Of a DNA stretch of 64,000 bases, positions 1 through 9,653 are shown one piece after another. A model generated the notes under the pieces. The model was not told where the DNA came from. It saw only the letters and a program-made list of their open reading frames with translations, and did no database searches. Position numbers and translations under genes: made by a program. Origin of the DNA: Woeseiaceae bacterium (GTDB lineage: Bacteria > Pseudomonadota > Gammaproteobacteria > Steroidobacterales > Woeseiaceae); contig JAJFKU010000016.1 of the NCBI GenBank assembly GCA_021773035.1, positions 62,001 through 126,000 of the forward strand. Reading direction: 5' to 3'. The stretch's first letter is position 1, and every line of letters begins with the position of its first letter.

Positions 1-1
1 G

Positions 2-3000
2 CTGATCAATGCCGGCTACCTGCGTGTTCCACAGGTTTCGGAGCACGGCGAGTTTGCGGTACGCGGCTCCCTGATCGACATATTCCCGATGGGCAGCGAT
101 GCACCGGTCCGCATCGACTTCTTCGACGACGATATTGAATCCCTGCGCTACTTCTCGCCGGAAAACCAGTTGTCCGGCGAGAAAGTGGACTCCGTCCGCG
201 TGTTACCAGCCAGAGAAATACCCCTGGATGAGGACGGCATTGCGACGTTTCGCCATAGCTATCGTGAGCGTTTCGAGGGCCAGCCCGGGAAATCCCGGGT
301 CTACCGGGATATCTCGGATGGTATCGCTCACGGCGGCATCGAGTACTACCTGCCGTTGTTTTTCGAAACCACGGCATCGCTGCTGGACTACCTGCCCGCC
401 AACAGCGTCGTGCTGAAACCCGATTCTCTGGATTCGCTGCTGCAGCAATTCGTCGGCGAGCTCATCGAGCGTTTCGCGATGTGCAGCCTGGAGCCGGAAC
501 GGCCGATCCTCAGCGCCGATGAGACCTTTCTCGCTCCTGCAGCAATCCTCTCGCAGCTGGCTGAGTTTTCGTGTATCCGCTATTCACCGCAGTCTCTCGC
601 CGGGCAGGTCGTCAACCACGACACCCGCATGCCACCGGCAATGAAAATCGAGACCCGCTACGAAGATGCCGCCGCCGCACTCATGCAGTTTCTGGAAACC
701 TTTGACGGCCGCGTGCTCTTCAGTACCGATTCACCTGGGCGTCGGGAGCAACTGCACGACCTGCTCTCCGGTCGTGGACTCGATCTCTCCCGGATCGACA
801 GCTGGCGGCAATTCTGCGAGGACAGCCACCGGATCGGCGTCGCTGTCGCACCGGTCGAGAACGGCGTACTGCTGCCCGGCGCAAAAACAGCGATCGTCAG
901 CGAGCAACAGTTGTTCGGCGAACGCACACGAACGCACCGCCGCAAGCGAAAAAGTGATCGGGATCCTGAGTCCATCATCCGTCAGCTCAACGACCTCGAG
1001 GAGGGTTCGCCGGTAGTGCACGCAGAATATGGCGTCGGACGCTACCTCGGCCTGATCACACTCGACACCGGCGGCATAAAAGCCGAGTTTTTACACCTGC
1101 AGTACGCAGACGGCGACAAATTGTATGTGCCCGTGCACGCGCTTGAGCTCATTTCCCGGTACACGGGAGCCTCGCCGGACAACGCACCGTTACACCGCCT
1201 GGGCAGCGACCAGTGGGAAAAGGCACGTAAGCGCGCAATCAAAAAGATTCGCGACGTTGCTGCCGAGTTGCTTGATATCTACGCGCGCCGCGCCGCGCGA
1301 CCGGGGCACAGATTTCGCTGGTCGGAAAGCGACTATCGATCGTTCGAGTCCGGCTTCCCGTTTGAACTGACAGAGGACCAGGCACATACGATCGACGATG
1401 TACTCAAAGATCTTGGTTCCGAACAACCGATGGACCGCGTTGTTTGTGGCGATGTCGGTTTCGGTAAAACGGAGGTAGCGCTGCGCGCGACATTCGCCGC
1501 GGTACACGGCGGTAAGCAGGTCGCCGTGCTGGTGCCAACGACGCTGCTCGCGCAACAGCATGGCCAGACCTTTCGCGACCGCTTCGCTGACTGGCCTGTG
1601 CGCGTTGAAGTGTTGTCGAGATTCCAGAGTGCCAAACAGGTTAAGGACATAGTCAGCGGTCTTAAGTCCGGCAATGTCGACGTCGTTATCGGCACACACC
1701 GCCTGCTGGCGCACACGAAGGACATCCACGACGTCGGACTGGTCATTGTCGACGAGGAACACCGTTTTGGCGTACGCCACAAAGAGGCGATCAAGTCGCT
1801 ACGCAGCGATATCGACGTGCTGACGCTGACAGCAACACCGATCCCGAGAACGCTGAACATGGCACTGGGCGGCATTCGCGAAATGTCGCTGATCACTACG
1901 CCGCCCGCTGAACGGCTGGCGGTCAAGACCTTTGTCTCGGAGTGGAACGACGTAGTGATCCGCGAAGCCTGTTTGCGCGAGATCAAGCGCGGCGGCCAGG
2001 TGTATTTTATTCACAACCGTGTGGAAGACATTCTCCGCATCGAACAACAGCTGCAGAAACTGGTGCCGGAAGCGAACATTCGTGTCGGCCACGGGCAGAT
2101 GCGCGAGCGTGAACTCGAGCAGGTGATGCTGGACTTCTATCATCGCCGCTTCAATGTGCTGTTGTGCACCACTATCGTCGAGAGCGGCCTCGACGTCCCC
2201 ACGGCAAATACCATTATTATTAACCGCGCTGACCGTTTTGGACTTGCGCAACTGCACCAGCTCCGCGGTCGCGTCGGCCGCTCGCACCATCGTGCCTATG
2301 CTTACCTGGTCGCGCCGCCGAAAGCATCGATGACGGCGGATGCCGTCAAACGACTCGAGGCGATCGATTCGCTGGAGGACCTGGGCTCCGGGTTCACGCT
2401 GGCAACCCACGATCTGGAGATTCGCGGCGCCGGCGAATTGCTGGGAGACACCCAGAGCGGGCAAATCCAGGAGATCGGTTTCTCGCTTTACACAGAGCTC
2501 CTCGGTCGCGCCGTGGATTCGCTGCGATCGGGCAAGGAGCCTGATCTGGATGCACCGCTGGACTCGGGTGTGGACATCAATCTACACATGCGCGCGCTGC
2601 TGCCCGACGACTATGTCCCGGATGTACACCTGCGGCTGATGCTCTACAAACGAATTTCGGCGGCAGCCGACACCGCCGAGTTGCGCGAACTGCAGGTCGA
2701 ACTCATCGACCGCTTCGGCCTGCTCCCGGACGCTACCAGGAACCTGATACGGCTGTCCGGCATCAAGAAGTCAGCCGCCGCGCTGGGGATTGAGAAAATC
2801 GACGCCGCGACGGGCGGCGGCTATCTTGTTTTCGGGGCCGAAAGCCATATTGACCCTGTAGCACTGATCCAATTAGTGCAAAATGACAGCCAACACTATC
2901 GCCTGCAGGGCTCACACCGCCTGCAGATTAGCGACGACCTTACGGACCTTGAGAAGCGATTCCGGACGATAGAGGACCTTATGCAGCGTCTCACGGTCAA

Positions 3001-3034
3001 AGAAAGCCAACAGGATGAATCAGCGAATGAATAA
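2..3034 (+). CDS. mfd: Transcription-repair coupling factor Mfd (5' end outside window)
   Basis: ATP-driven translocase that dislodges RNA polymerase stalled at DNA lesions and recruits UvrA. The frame is open from base 2, so the gene enters from upstream. About 1010 residues are visible against roughly 1150 usual for the family, so about 140 N-terminal residues are missing. In order I see the end of the UvrB-like region (EHGEFAVRGSLIDIFPMG at the edge), the RNA-polymerase-interacting segment (HAEYGVGRYLGL, about visible residue 340), Walker A GDVGFGKTEVA (about 482), a DEEH box (about 584) with TATPIPRTLNMAL after it, the helicase C half with LRGRVGRS, and the C-terminal TRCF domain. It overlaps the start of csiV by 20 bases. 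Identification is secure. Confidence 0.98.
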   Translation: MINAGYLRVPQVSEHGEFAVRGSLIDIFPMGSDAPVRIDFFDDDIESLRYFSPENQLSGEKVDSVRVLPAREIPLDEDGIATFRHSYRERFEGQPGKSRVYRDISDGIAHGGIEYYLPLFFETTASLLDYLPANSVVLKPDSLDSLLQQFVGELIERFAMCSLEPERPILSADETFLAPAAILSQLAEFSCIRYSPQSLAGQVVNHDTRMPPAMKIETRYEDAAAALMQFLETFDGRVLFSTDSPGRREQLHDLLSGRGLDLSRIDSWRQFCEDSHRIGVAVAPVENGVLLPGAKTAIVSEQQLFGERTRTHRRKRKSDRDPESIIRQLNDLEEGSPVVHAEYGVGRYLGLITLDTGGIKAEFLHLQYADGDKLYVPVHALELISRYTGASPDNAPLHRLGSDQWEKARKRAIKKIRDVAAELLDIYARRAARPGHRFRWSESDYRSFESGFPFELTEDQAHTIDDVLKDLGSEQPMDRVVCGDVGFGKTEVALRATFAAVHGGKQVAVLVPTTLLAQQHGQTFRDRFADWPVRVEVLSRFQSAKQVKDIVSGLKSGNVDVVIGTHRLLAHTKDIHDVGLVIVDEEHRFGVRHKEAIKSLRSDIDVLTLTATPIPRTLNMALGGIREMSLITTPPAERLAVKTFVSEWNDVVIREACLREIKRGGQVYFIHNRVEDILRIEQQLQKLVPEANIRVGHGQMRERELEQVMLDFYHRRFNVLLCTTIVESGLDVPTANTIIINRADRFGLAQLHQLRGRVGRSHHRAYAYLVAPPKASMTADAVKRLEAIDSLEDLGSGFTLATHDLEIRGAGELLGDTQSGQIQEIGFSLYTELLGRAVDSLRSGKEPDLDAPLDSGVDINLHMRALLPDDYVPDVHLRLMLYKRISAAADTAELRELQVELIDRFGLLPDATRNLIRLSGIKKSAAALGIEKIDAATGGGYLVFGAESHIDPVALIQLVQNDSQHYRLQGSHRLQISDDLTDLEKRFRTIEDLMQRLTVKESQQDESANE

Positions 3035-3746
3035 ACGAGCCTCTCTACTGTTGCTGCCACTATTGACGGCAGGCGCATTCGCGCAGGATGCATCCGATGA
3101 TGAGGCTGTCGATGTACGCCGCTACACCGTCGAGATGATCATTTTCTCTTACGCCCAGAACGTGTCCGCCGGTACAGAAGTATTTGTGCCCGATGAGCCA
3201 CCCGCCGGCGAGTTCGTGTTCGGCGATGAGGTGCTTGAAGAGATTCCGCTACTGGAGCGCGAAAGGACCCACCCGGGCGCTAAAAAGTACGAGATCGTCA
3301 TGCTGCCGGAGGAAGACTTCGGTCTGGTCGATATCTTCGAGCGCTTGCAACGGATTGACGCCTACCGGCCGCTGTTGCACTTTGGCTGGACACAGCCAAC
3401 CTACCCGGCCGACGATACCGAGCCACGCCCGCTCAGCTCTTTTGTAACACCACCTGAAGGTCTCACGGGGGACCTGACGCTATACCTGAGCCGCTACCTG
3501 CATCTGGCCGTCAATCTGCAGCTGGAGGGAGCCGCTAAACCAGGCGTTTACCGCGACGAATTCTCCGTCTTAAGCCAGCCGATACATTACCGAATCGAGG
3601 AAGATCGAATTTTCCGCAATGGTGAGTTGCGTTACTACGACCATCCGAAGTTCGGTGTGCTGGCGAAGATCACGCGAGCGCAAGAGCAAGCGGTCGAGGA
3701 AGCAGCGGCGGATGACACCGAGTTACTCGGTTACGACGGCCAGTAG
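3015..3746 (+). CDS. csiV: CsiV-like envelope protein
   Basis: Secreted protein of 243 residues. A Sec signal peptide (basic MNQRMNKR, then a Leu-rich core ending AGAFAQ) is followed by a domain starting RRYTVEMIIFSYAQNV, typical of the CsiV family, which binds peptidoglycan and supports cell shape in Vibrio. The position directly after mfd is the usual one for this family in gammaproteobacteria, from memory including Pseudomonas. Translation may start at 3015 or at the second ATG at 3027; both overlap or abut the mfd stop, so coupling is likely. Its last 24 bases overlap the convergent gene on the other strand. Function in this organism is inferred from family and context only. Confidence 0.8.
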   Translation: MNQRMNKRASLLLLPLLTAGAFAQDASDDEAVDVRRYTVEMIIFSYAQNVSAGTEVFVPDEPPAGEFVFGDEVLEEIPLLERERTHPGAKKYEIVMLPEEDFGLVDIFERLQRIDAYRPLLHFGWTQPTYPADDTEPRPLSSFVTPPEGLTGDLTLYLSRYLHLAVNLQLEGAAKPGVYRDEFSVLSQPIHYRIEEDRIFRNGELRYYDHPKFGVLAKITRAQEQAVEEAAADDTELLGYDGQ

Positions 3747-4607
3747 TGCCTTCAGAAACTCTCGCGCGTCCCGCTGCTCTTTGCTGACATCGGCAACAGA
3801 AACCGTATAGGAAACGGTCACGAATTTTGACGAGCTCGAGCGCGGATGATGCAGACCGAGTTCGCGAACTGCCGCCGAAATCCCCGCCGCAAATTCCTGC
3901 ACGCCGACTTCGTCTGAGGCATGTGATAAAACGATGAATCGCTGTCCGTCCGGCCTCGCAACAACATCGCTCGCGCGCCGCAGACAGCGCCGGATAGCCT
4001 GCCCTACGCGGCGTAAACAGGAGTCCGTGGCATGGCGGCCGAAGACTTCGAGATACGCCGAAAACTCTTCCAGAGTAAAGGTGACCAGCGACAGGCGGCC
4101 CTTCTCCCGCGCCGCGACCGCCCAGTCATGCTCGAACACATCGGCGAATGCCCTGCCGTTCAACAAGCCGGTTACCGGGTCGTCACGCGACAGGTCGCGT
4201 ATGCGGCGTTTTGCCTTCAGCAGCGCATGGTGCATCTCCGCTCCCTCGGCCGTGCCGGAACCGGTACCGGTGCGCCAGTAGGCGGCGTAGAAACGGGCCG
4301 TTTTTTCGCCGGCGAGTCGCAGTGGTCGCAACGCCAGCAGGTACTCGCGGCTGTTGGACTCTATCGGCAAACTGGCCTCGTCCTGAGAACGCACCGTTTC
4401 GCTGACTTCCAGTGCAAGTTCGCGCCCGGCCAGCTCTTCTATGACGTCGGCGAACGGTTTCCTTAAGACGGCAGCATCCGTAATCGTCTCGAAGGCCGGG
4501 TTCGCCAGCACCACCGGCCAGTCCGGCTGATCGACACGCACCACCAGCACAGGCTCGGTCGTCGCCGCTATAACCTGCTCGAGAATTTTCCGATTGACGG
4601 CCTTCAT
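3723..4607 (-). CDS. PAS-GGDEF protein with degenerate active site
   Basis: Protein of 294 residues with an N-terminal PAS-like sensor (about 5-115) and a GGDEF-like domain (about 138-290) introduced by DDPVTGLLN at 142. The GG[DE]EF signature reads DGQRF at 220-224, and the metal-binding Asp of the family's FxxDxDxF segment is Thr in TFTLEEF. Diguanylate cyclase activity is therefore unlikely; a regulatory or partner-binding role is my inference. A longer frame extends upstream to 4904, but that part is a shadow of the next gene. The ATG at 4607 overlaps the upstream stop as ATGA, which fixes the start and implies translational coupling. Confidence 0.85.
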   Translation of the reverse strand: MKAVNRKILEQVIAATTEPVLVVRVDQPDWPVVLANPAFETITDAAVLRKPFADVIEELAGRELALEVSETVRSQDEASLPIESNSREYLLALRPLRLAGEKTARFYAAYWRTGTGSGTAEGAEMHHALLKAKRRIRDLSRDDPVTGLLNGRAFADVFEHDWAVAAREKGRLSLVTFTLEEFSAYLEVFGRHATDSCLRRVGQAIRRCLRRASDVVARPDGQRFIVLSHASDEVGVQEFAAGISAAVRELGLHHPRSSSSKFVTVSYTVSVADVSKEQRDAREFLKALLAVVTE

Positions 4608-5353
4608 TGTCTTCCGCTGCCTGAGTTCGCAAAGAACTGTTGCAACAGCGATTCCGCCAAGGCTCTCGCCGTGGAAGTACTGGCTTCGACGTCGTCGTGT
4701 ATCGGCCCGTCGCCGCGTCCGGCCGCGCGATTCACGATCATGGTCAGACAAGCGTAATCGAGCCCCAACTCCATGGCGAGCGCCGCCTCTGGCATAGCGG
4801 TCATACCGACGTAGTCGGCGCCGTCGCGTTCGAGACGGTCGACCTCCGCGGCCGACTCCAGTCGCGGCCCCTGCGTTACGGCATAAACACCACCATCGTA
4901 ACAATCGATGCCTGCGGCCACCGCCGCCGCCAGCAGGCTTTGCCGTAAGCTCTGTGAAAACGGCTCGGTAAATTCGATGTGCTCAAGACTGCCGTCATTG
5001 GCATCGTGAATCGTATGCTGCCGACCCCAGGTATAGTCGAGAACCTGATCCGGAATCGCTATCTGCCCTGAATCACGAATTGTGGAAATGACGCCGACCG
5101 TATTCAGAGCCAGCACCGAAGTTGCACCCGCATCCCGCAGCGCGAGCAGGTTTGCGCGGTAGTTAATCGCGTGCGGTGGAATCGAGTGGGGTTCGCCGTG
5201 CCGTGCAATCGACAAAACGCATTGAGCCCCGATATCGACTTCCTTGATTGGCGCTGATGGCCGACCAAAGCGCGTTTCGACGCACTCGCCATCCGCGTTG
5301 CCCGAAAATTGCTCAAAGCCGCTACCAATAATCAACGCGTACTGTTCAGGCAT
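4604..5353 (-). CDS. S-methyl-5'-thioinosine/adenosine phosphorylase
   Basis: Purine-nucleoside phosphorylase superfamily enzyme of 249 residues for methylthio-nucleoside salvage from polyamine or homoserine-lactone synthesis. Visible motifs are the phosphate-site GSGF near residue 10, RHG at 51-53, GPRLES at 162-167, VGMT at 182-185 and MIVNRAAG with Asn208. The Asn at the base-binding position, instead of the Asp of adenine-specific MTAP, favours a 6-oxopurine, that is methylthioinosine, as shown for the Pseudomonas homologue. The order mfd-csiV-MTIP-nagZ supports the same assignment. It overlaps nagZ by 8 bases upstream and the PAS-GGDEF gene downstream as ATGA. Confidence 0.9.
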   Translation of the reverse strand: MPEQYALIIGSGFEQFSGNADGECVETRFGRPSAPIKEVDIGAQCVLSIARHGEPHSIPPHAINYRANLLALRDAGATSVLALNTVGVISTIRDSGQIAIPDQVLDYTWGRQHTIHDANDGSLEHIEFTEPFSQSLRQSLLAAAVAAGIDCYDGGVYAVTQGPRLESAAEVDRLERDGADYVGMTAMPEAALAMELGLDYACLTMIVNRAAGRGDGPIHDDVEASTSTARALAESLLQQFFANSGSGRQ

Positions 5354-6392
5354 TCAGCTGTAGCTCCGGTCGTTCTGTCCATTTCGCAAACAGTTTGTTT
5401 GCAGCCAGCCATTCATCACTCGCTCTAAGCGTTTCCCGCAACACCTGACCGGTGCCATGCAATCGCGCCAGACGAACCAGCGACAGTGGGTTCGAATAGT
5501 CGTTTAGCGCCAGCACGGTCTGCTGCGCTTTGTCGCGATCGTTGCAAACGAGAATCATGTCGCATCCCGACTCAAGCGCAAGTCTGGCACGCTCGGGCAT
5601 CGTCCCGTAGCCGTTCGTTGCCTTCATACTCAGATCATCGCAGAACACGGCACCGCCGAAACCCAGCCGCGAACGCAGCTCCCGCTGAATCCAGTACTCG
5701 GAAAACCCGGCGGGCATGCTGTCAATCTCACGATAGACAATGTGCGCCAACATCACGCCGGCAACGACACCGGTACTGATCATGCGATCGTAAGGACGCA
5801 TATCGTCGAGTATCAGGCCATATTCGCGACGGTCTGTAGGCAAGCGCAGGTGCGAATCGGCGACGACCGCTCCATGCCCGGGGAAGTGTTTTGCCACAGC
5901 GACCATGCCCGCGCTGCGCAAACCGCGCGCGAATTCTCCGGCGAGTTCGCTCACCGCATCGGGACACTTGTGAAATGCGCGGTTGCCGATAGTCTCGCTA
6001 ATGCCCCAATCGAGATCAATGCAGGGTGCAAAGCAGAGATCGATGCCGGTGGCGCGCAATTCAGACGCAATCATCCACCCGGCCTGGCGGGCGATCGCCA
6101 GCCCCGACTCGCGGTCCCGATCGAACTCTCTGCCAACATCGCGCATCGGCGGCATGACGGTAAAACCGTCGCGAAAGCGCTGCACCCGACCACCCTCATG
6201 GTCAACGGCGACCAGTAACGGTGGGTTTCGTATTGCCCGAATCTCCGCGACGAGGTCGGTAAGCTGTTCGACGGATGCGAAATTGCGGCTGAAAAGTATC
6301 ACTCCGCCCACGGCCGGCTCCCGCAACAGATCACGGTCCGCCGGACTCAGCGCGAGTCCCTCTATATCGAGCATCACGGGTCCTAGTGACAT
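5346..6392 (-). CDS. nagZ: Beta-N-acetylhexosaminidase NagZ
   Basis: Cytoplasmic GH3 glycosidase of 348 residues that removes GlcNAc from anhydromuropeptides in peptidoglycan recycling. It carries the family signature KHFPGHG at 168-174, the catalytic His dyad region in ADSHLRLP (about 178-185) and the nucleophile Asp in CDDLSMKA (about 251-258). Length and lack of a signal peptide match single-domain NagZ. It is followed closely by rlmD upstream (23 bases) and overlaps the phosphorylase gene downstream. Confidence 0.96.
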   Translation of the reverse strand: MSLGPVMLDIEGLALSPADRDLLREPAVGGVILFSRNFASVEQLTDLVAEIRAIRNPPLLVAVDHEGGRVQRFRDGFTVMPPMRDVGREFDRDRESGLAIARQAGWMIASELRATGIDLCFAPCIDLDWGISETIGNRAFHKCPDAVSELAGEFARGLRSAGMVAVAKHFPGHGAVVADSHLRLPTDRREYGLILDDMRPYDRMISTGVVAGVMLAHIVYREIDSMPAGFSEYWIQRELRSRLGFGGAVFCDDLSMKATNGYGTMPERARLALESGCDMILVCNDRDKAQQTVLALNDYSNPLSLVRLARLHGTGQVLRETLRASDEWLAANKLFAKWTERPELQLNA

Positions 6393-6415
6393 CCGGTGCG
6401 CCTCGTATTTCTTCG

Positions 6416-7738
6416 TTATGTCCGTCTGAATACCGCGATTGATTCTACATGGGCCGTGTGCGGGAACATATCGATGATACCTGCAGATTCAAGCCTGTAA
6501 CCGTGCTCGTGTACCAGAATTCCGGCGTCGCGTGCCAGCGTCCCGGGATGACACGATACGTAGACGATGCGCTCAGGGTTCAATAACGGCATCCGCGCCA
6601 CGACTTCTGCTGCACCGCTGCGCGCAGGATCCAGCAACAGGCGGTCCCAGCCCGCCTTGATCCAGGCCTCCGAACCATCGATCCTGCTCAGGTCTGCGAC
6701 CCTGAAATCAACGTTCTCGAGGTCGTTCCCGGCAGCGTTTTCAGCGGCGCGCGCCACAAGGCTTTTCTCACCTTCGATGCCGAGAACCGTTCCCGCACGA
6801 CGTGCCAGCGGCAGGGAAAAATTACCGATGCCGCAGTAAAGATCGAGCACCCGGTCCTGCTTGCCGGGATCAAGTTGCTGAAGGGCAAAATCGACCATGC
6901 GCCGGTTGATATCGCCATTTACCTGCACGAAGTCGATGGGCTCAAAATCGATGCGAATATCGAACTCCGGCAGCGTGTAGTACAAGGGCTCGTCGATCTT
7001 CACCGGCTGGATCAGCTGCAGCGAATCCAGTCCGCCGGGCTGCAGGTAAATACGACAGTCGTTCATGGCGCCGAAGCCGCGCAGGTGCTCCGTATCCGTT
7101 TCGCTGGGTGCGTCCAGAACACGAAACACCATCGCCGTGGCGTTCTCGGCAACGGCGATTTCGATTTGCGGCAAACGGGCGCGGATAGACAGTTTGGCAA
7201 TCAGCTCACTGAGCGCGTCGATCAGTCCGTCGACAGGGGGCGCAAGCACCTCACAGCGGTGCATGTCGGTAATAAAAGGCGCATGCCGTTCGCGAAAACC
7301 AACCAGGACCCGCCCTTTTGCCGGCACGTCCTTAACCGCAAGCCGTGCGCGCCGACGATAAGCCCATACCGGGCCGGCCAGCGGTTCGAGCCAGGACTCG
7401 GGCTCCACTTTGGCGATACGCTCGAGATTGTCTTTAAGCGTCTGAAACTTGATGGCACGCTGATAATCCTCATCGACATGCTGCAGCGAGCAGCCGCCGC
7501 AACGACCGAAGGCGGCGCACTTCGCCTGAATTCGGTCCTCCGATGCCTGGATGACATCGAGCAACTCCGCCTCGTCAAAGTTGCGACGTGACTTGCGGCG
7601 AATAAATTCTACGGTTTCGCCCGGCAGCGCTCCGGCCACGAAGACCTTCTTGCCGCTGACCGCGGCAATGCCTCGACCGTCGTGCGTCGCGGACGTTATG
7701 CTGGCCGTCTCCGGTTCTCTGCGCTTTTTTCTGGCCAT
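6416..7738 (-). CDS. rlmD: 23S rRNA (uracil-1939-C5)-methyltransferase RlmD
   Basis: SAM-dependent rRNA methyltransferase of 440 residues. A TRAM domain (about 5-65) is followed by the four-Cys Fe-S cluster ligands C74, C80 and C83 in CAAFGRCGGC and C162 in MHRCEVL, then the Rossmann SAM site DLYCGIGNFSLPLARR and the catalytic-Cys motif YVSCHPGTLARD near the C-terminus. All four cluster cysteines and the nucleophile are present, so the enzyme should be active. It lies 9 bases downstream of the exonuclease gene. Confidence 0.96.
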   Translation of the reverse strand: MARKKRREPETASITSATHDGRGIAAVSGKKVFVAGALPGETVEFIRRKSRRNFDEAELLDVIQASEDRIQAKCAAFGRCGGCSLQHVDEDYQRAIKFQTLKDNLERIAKVEPESWLEPLAGPVWAYRRRARLAVKDVPAKGRVLVGFRERHAPFITDMHRCEVLAPPVDGLIDALSELIAKLSIRARLPQIEIAVAENATAMVFRVLDAPSETDTEHLRGFGAMNDCRIYLQPGGLDSLQLIQPVKIDEPLYYTLPEFDIRIDFEPIDFVQVNGDINRRMVDFALQQLDPGKQDRVLDLYCGIGNFSLPLARRAGTVLGIEGEKSLVARAAENAAGNDLENVDFRVADLSRIDGSEAWIKAGWDRLLLDPARSGAAEVVARMPLLNPERIVYVSCHPGTLARDAGILVHEHGYRLESAGIIDMFPHTAHVESIAVFRRT

Positions 7739-7747
7739 CTGCAGAAG

Positions 7748-8518
7748 CTAAGCCGGCCAGGCCGCGAGAAACTCGTCCAGATGCGCCTGCTGCAAGCCTT
7801 CGAGTGTCGCTCTTACCAGCGCGTACTCACGTGCAAGATCCGCCTGGTCGAGATTGCCGCGCATGAATTCGAAACGCAGGTAGACGAGCCAGGTATTGAG
7901 AACGTCGGTTTCGCAGTAGTCCCGAATCTCCCGAATTCCGCCTTCCAGGTATTTGTCCCAGACCTTGTCGCCACTCATACCGAGCTTTCCCGGAAAACCG
8001 AGTAACACCGCCATCTGATCGAGGCTGGCGCGACCTCGCGGCTGAAAACCCGCCAGCACGTCCATCAGATCGACATGCCGCCAATGGAAACGGCTCATGT
8101 AGTTGTTCCACTTGAAGTCGCGGTCGTTCTCACCCATCTCCCAGTATCGTGGCGCCTGAATATTGTGTTTCAGGGCTCGATAGTGCAACACCGGCAGGTC
8201 GAAGCCACTGCCATTCCACGACACCAGGTCCGGTGTATAGCGCTCGATGCCGTCGAAGAAGCGCTGCACGATCTCGGCTTCGTCGGCATCTTCGTCGCCA
8301 AGCGTCCAGACCTTGAACGTATCCGCCGTTCGAAACGTCACCGATATCGCGACGATTTGCTGCAGGTGCAGCGGCAAGAACTCCGACCCCGTCTGTTGCT
8401 GACGCTTGAACATCATTGCCGTCGCAACTTCGTCGTCGGGCAGGCCATCAAGGTCCCAGAAACGGCGGCCGAACTCGACGTCCGGTACGGTTTCGATATC
8501 GAATGAAAAACAGTGCAT
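7748..8518 (-). CDS. PolB-like 3'-5' exonuclease family protein
   Basis: Protein of 256 residues with the DEDD-type exonuclease fold related to the proofreading domain of family B polymerases. ExoI-like motif SFDIETVPD (D7, E9), ExoII-like SWNGSGFDLPVLHYRAL and a C-terminal YCETDVLNTW segment are all visible. No polymerase domain follows, so it is a stand-alone nuclease of uncharacterised role. It is 2 bases from acpS upstream and 9 from rlmD downstream, so probably co-transcribed. Substrate is unknown. Confidence 0.88.
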   Translation of the reverse strand: MHCFSFDIETVPDVEFGRRFWDLDGLPDDEVATAMMFKRQQQTGSEFLPLHLQQIVAISVTFRTADTFKVWTLGDEDADEAEIVQRFFDGIERYTPDLVSWNGSGFDLPVLHYRALKHNIQAPRYWEMGENDRDFKWNNYMSRFHWRHVDLMDVLAGFQPRGRASLDQMAVLLGFPGKLGMSGDKVWDKYLEGGIREIRDYCETDVLNTWLVYLRFEFMRGNLDQADLAREYALVRATLEGLQQAHLDEFLAAWPA

Positions 8519-8520
8519 TG

Positions 8521-8916
8521 TTAGTGATCCGTGTCTGTTGCGGCCTCTACGACCGCAAACGCCATTACCAGTCCGGCGTCGTCAGTCAGGCTGACGTGCC
8601 CCTTGCCAATCCCCAGACGGTCGCAAACCTGTCGACCGCGTTGCGACCAGATGATCAGCGGCTTACCCCAATCGTCGCTGGTGATACCGACATCCCTTAA
8701 CCAGACGCCGTGGGCGAAACCGGTTCCCATCGCCTTCACCGTCGCTTCCTTACCCGCAAAACGCATCGCCAGGAAACGAGCAGGAAACTTCGTTCGCCTG
8801 AAAAGCGCCATTTCCTGCTCCATCAGAATGCGCCGCGCAAAGTGATCGCCAAATCGTTCCCAGGTCGACTCCATCCGCGACATTTCGACAATGTCGGTCC
8901 CGACACCGAAAATCAC
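8521..8916 (-). CDS. acpS: Holo-[acyl-carrier-protein] synthase AcpS
   Basis: Transfers 4'-phosphopantetheine from CoA to acyl carrier protein. The 131-residue length is normal, and the two Mg-binding motifs are visible: [11 protein letters not shown] with D8, and [14 protein letters not shown] with Glu57. It starts with GTG overlapping the pdxJ stop as GTGA, the usual coupling in this operon (rnc-era-recO-pdxJ-acpS). Confidence 0.96.
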   Translation of the reverse strand: MIFGVGTDIVEMSRMESTWERFGDHFARRILMEQEMALFRRTKFPARFLAMRFAGKEATVKAMGTGFAHGVWLRDVGITSDDWGKPLIIWSQRGRQVCDRLGIGKGHVSLTDDAGLVMAFAVVEAATDTDH

Positions 8917-9653
8917 GCGTCGCGAGCCTCGGTCATCAGGCGCTTCATTTCGCTCACGGCCGTCGCAAGGCCAACGAACACCGCGTTCGATACGATCGCA
9001 TGGCCGATATTCAGTTCCACCACTTCGGGAATAGCCGCTATCGGTGCAACGTTTTGGTAATGCAGGCCGTGGCCGGCGTTAACAATCAGTCCAAGACTGT
9101 GCCCGTACGCAGCCGCCTCGACAACCCGCTGCAATTCGGCCGCCTGTTCATCATCGTCGGCATCGGCGTAGGCGCCCGTGTGTAACTCAACCACCGGCGC
9201 TCCCGCGGCGACCGCCGCGTCCAGTTGTGCGCTATCCGGGTCAATAAACAGCGAAGCACGAATGCCCTCAGCCGCCAGCCGCCGACAGGCCGCCGAGACC
9301 TTGGACTGCTGGCCTTTGACATCGAGACCGCCCTCAGTCGTCAACTCCTCTCTTTTTTCCGGCACAAGACAGACATCGGACGGTTTGAGCGCCGCTGCAA
9401 TATCCAGCATTTCGTCGGTAACAGCCATCTCCAGGTTCATATGCGTGCGCATTAGCGCGTTGATTGCTGCGAGATCGGTATCCTGGATATGCCGCCGATC
9501 CTCCCGCAGGTGCACAGTAATACTGTCCGCTCCCGCTTCTTCGGCGATGACAACAGCATCAGCCGGGGCCGGATAAGAGGTACCACGAGCTTGTCGCAGC
9601 GTCGCGACATGATCGATATTCACACCAAGCTTGAGTTGTTCGCCGTCAGTCAC
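8913..9653 (-). CDS. pdxJ: Pyridoxine 5'-phosphate synthase PdxJ
   Basis: Condenses 1-deoxyxylulose 5-phosphate with 3-amino-2-oxopropyl phosphate in the DXP-dependent vitamin B6 route. The 246-residue TIM barrel opens with [16 protein letters not shown] and has the phosphate-binding [10 protein letters not shown] near residue 195. It starts with GTG and overlaps recO by 8 bases. Its presence implies that the cell makes deoxyxylulose phosphate, whatever the status of the MEP isoprenoid pathway. Confidence 0.97.
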   Translation of the reverse strand: MTDGEQLKLGVNIDHVATLRQARGTSYPAPADAVVIAEEAGADSITVHLREDRRHIQDTDLAAINALMRTHMNLEMAVTDEMLDIAAALKPSDVCLVPEKREELTTEGGLDVKGQQSKVSAACRRLAAEGIRASLFIDPDSAQLDAAVAAGAPVVELHTGAYADADDDEQAAELQRVVEAAAYGHSLGLIVNAGHGLHYQNVAPIAAIPEVVELNIGHAIVSNAVFVGLATAVSEMKRLMTEARDA

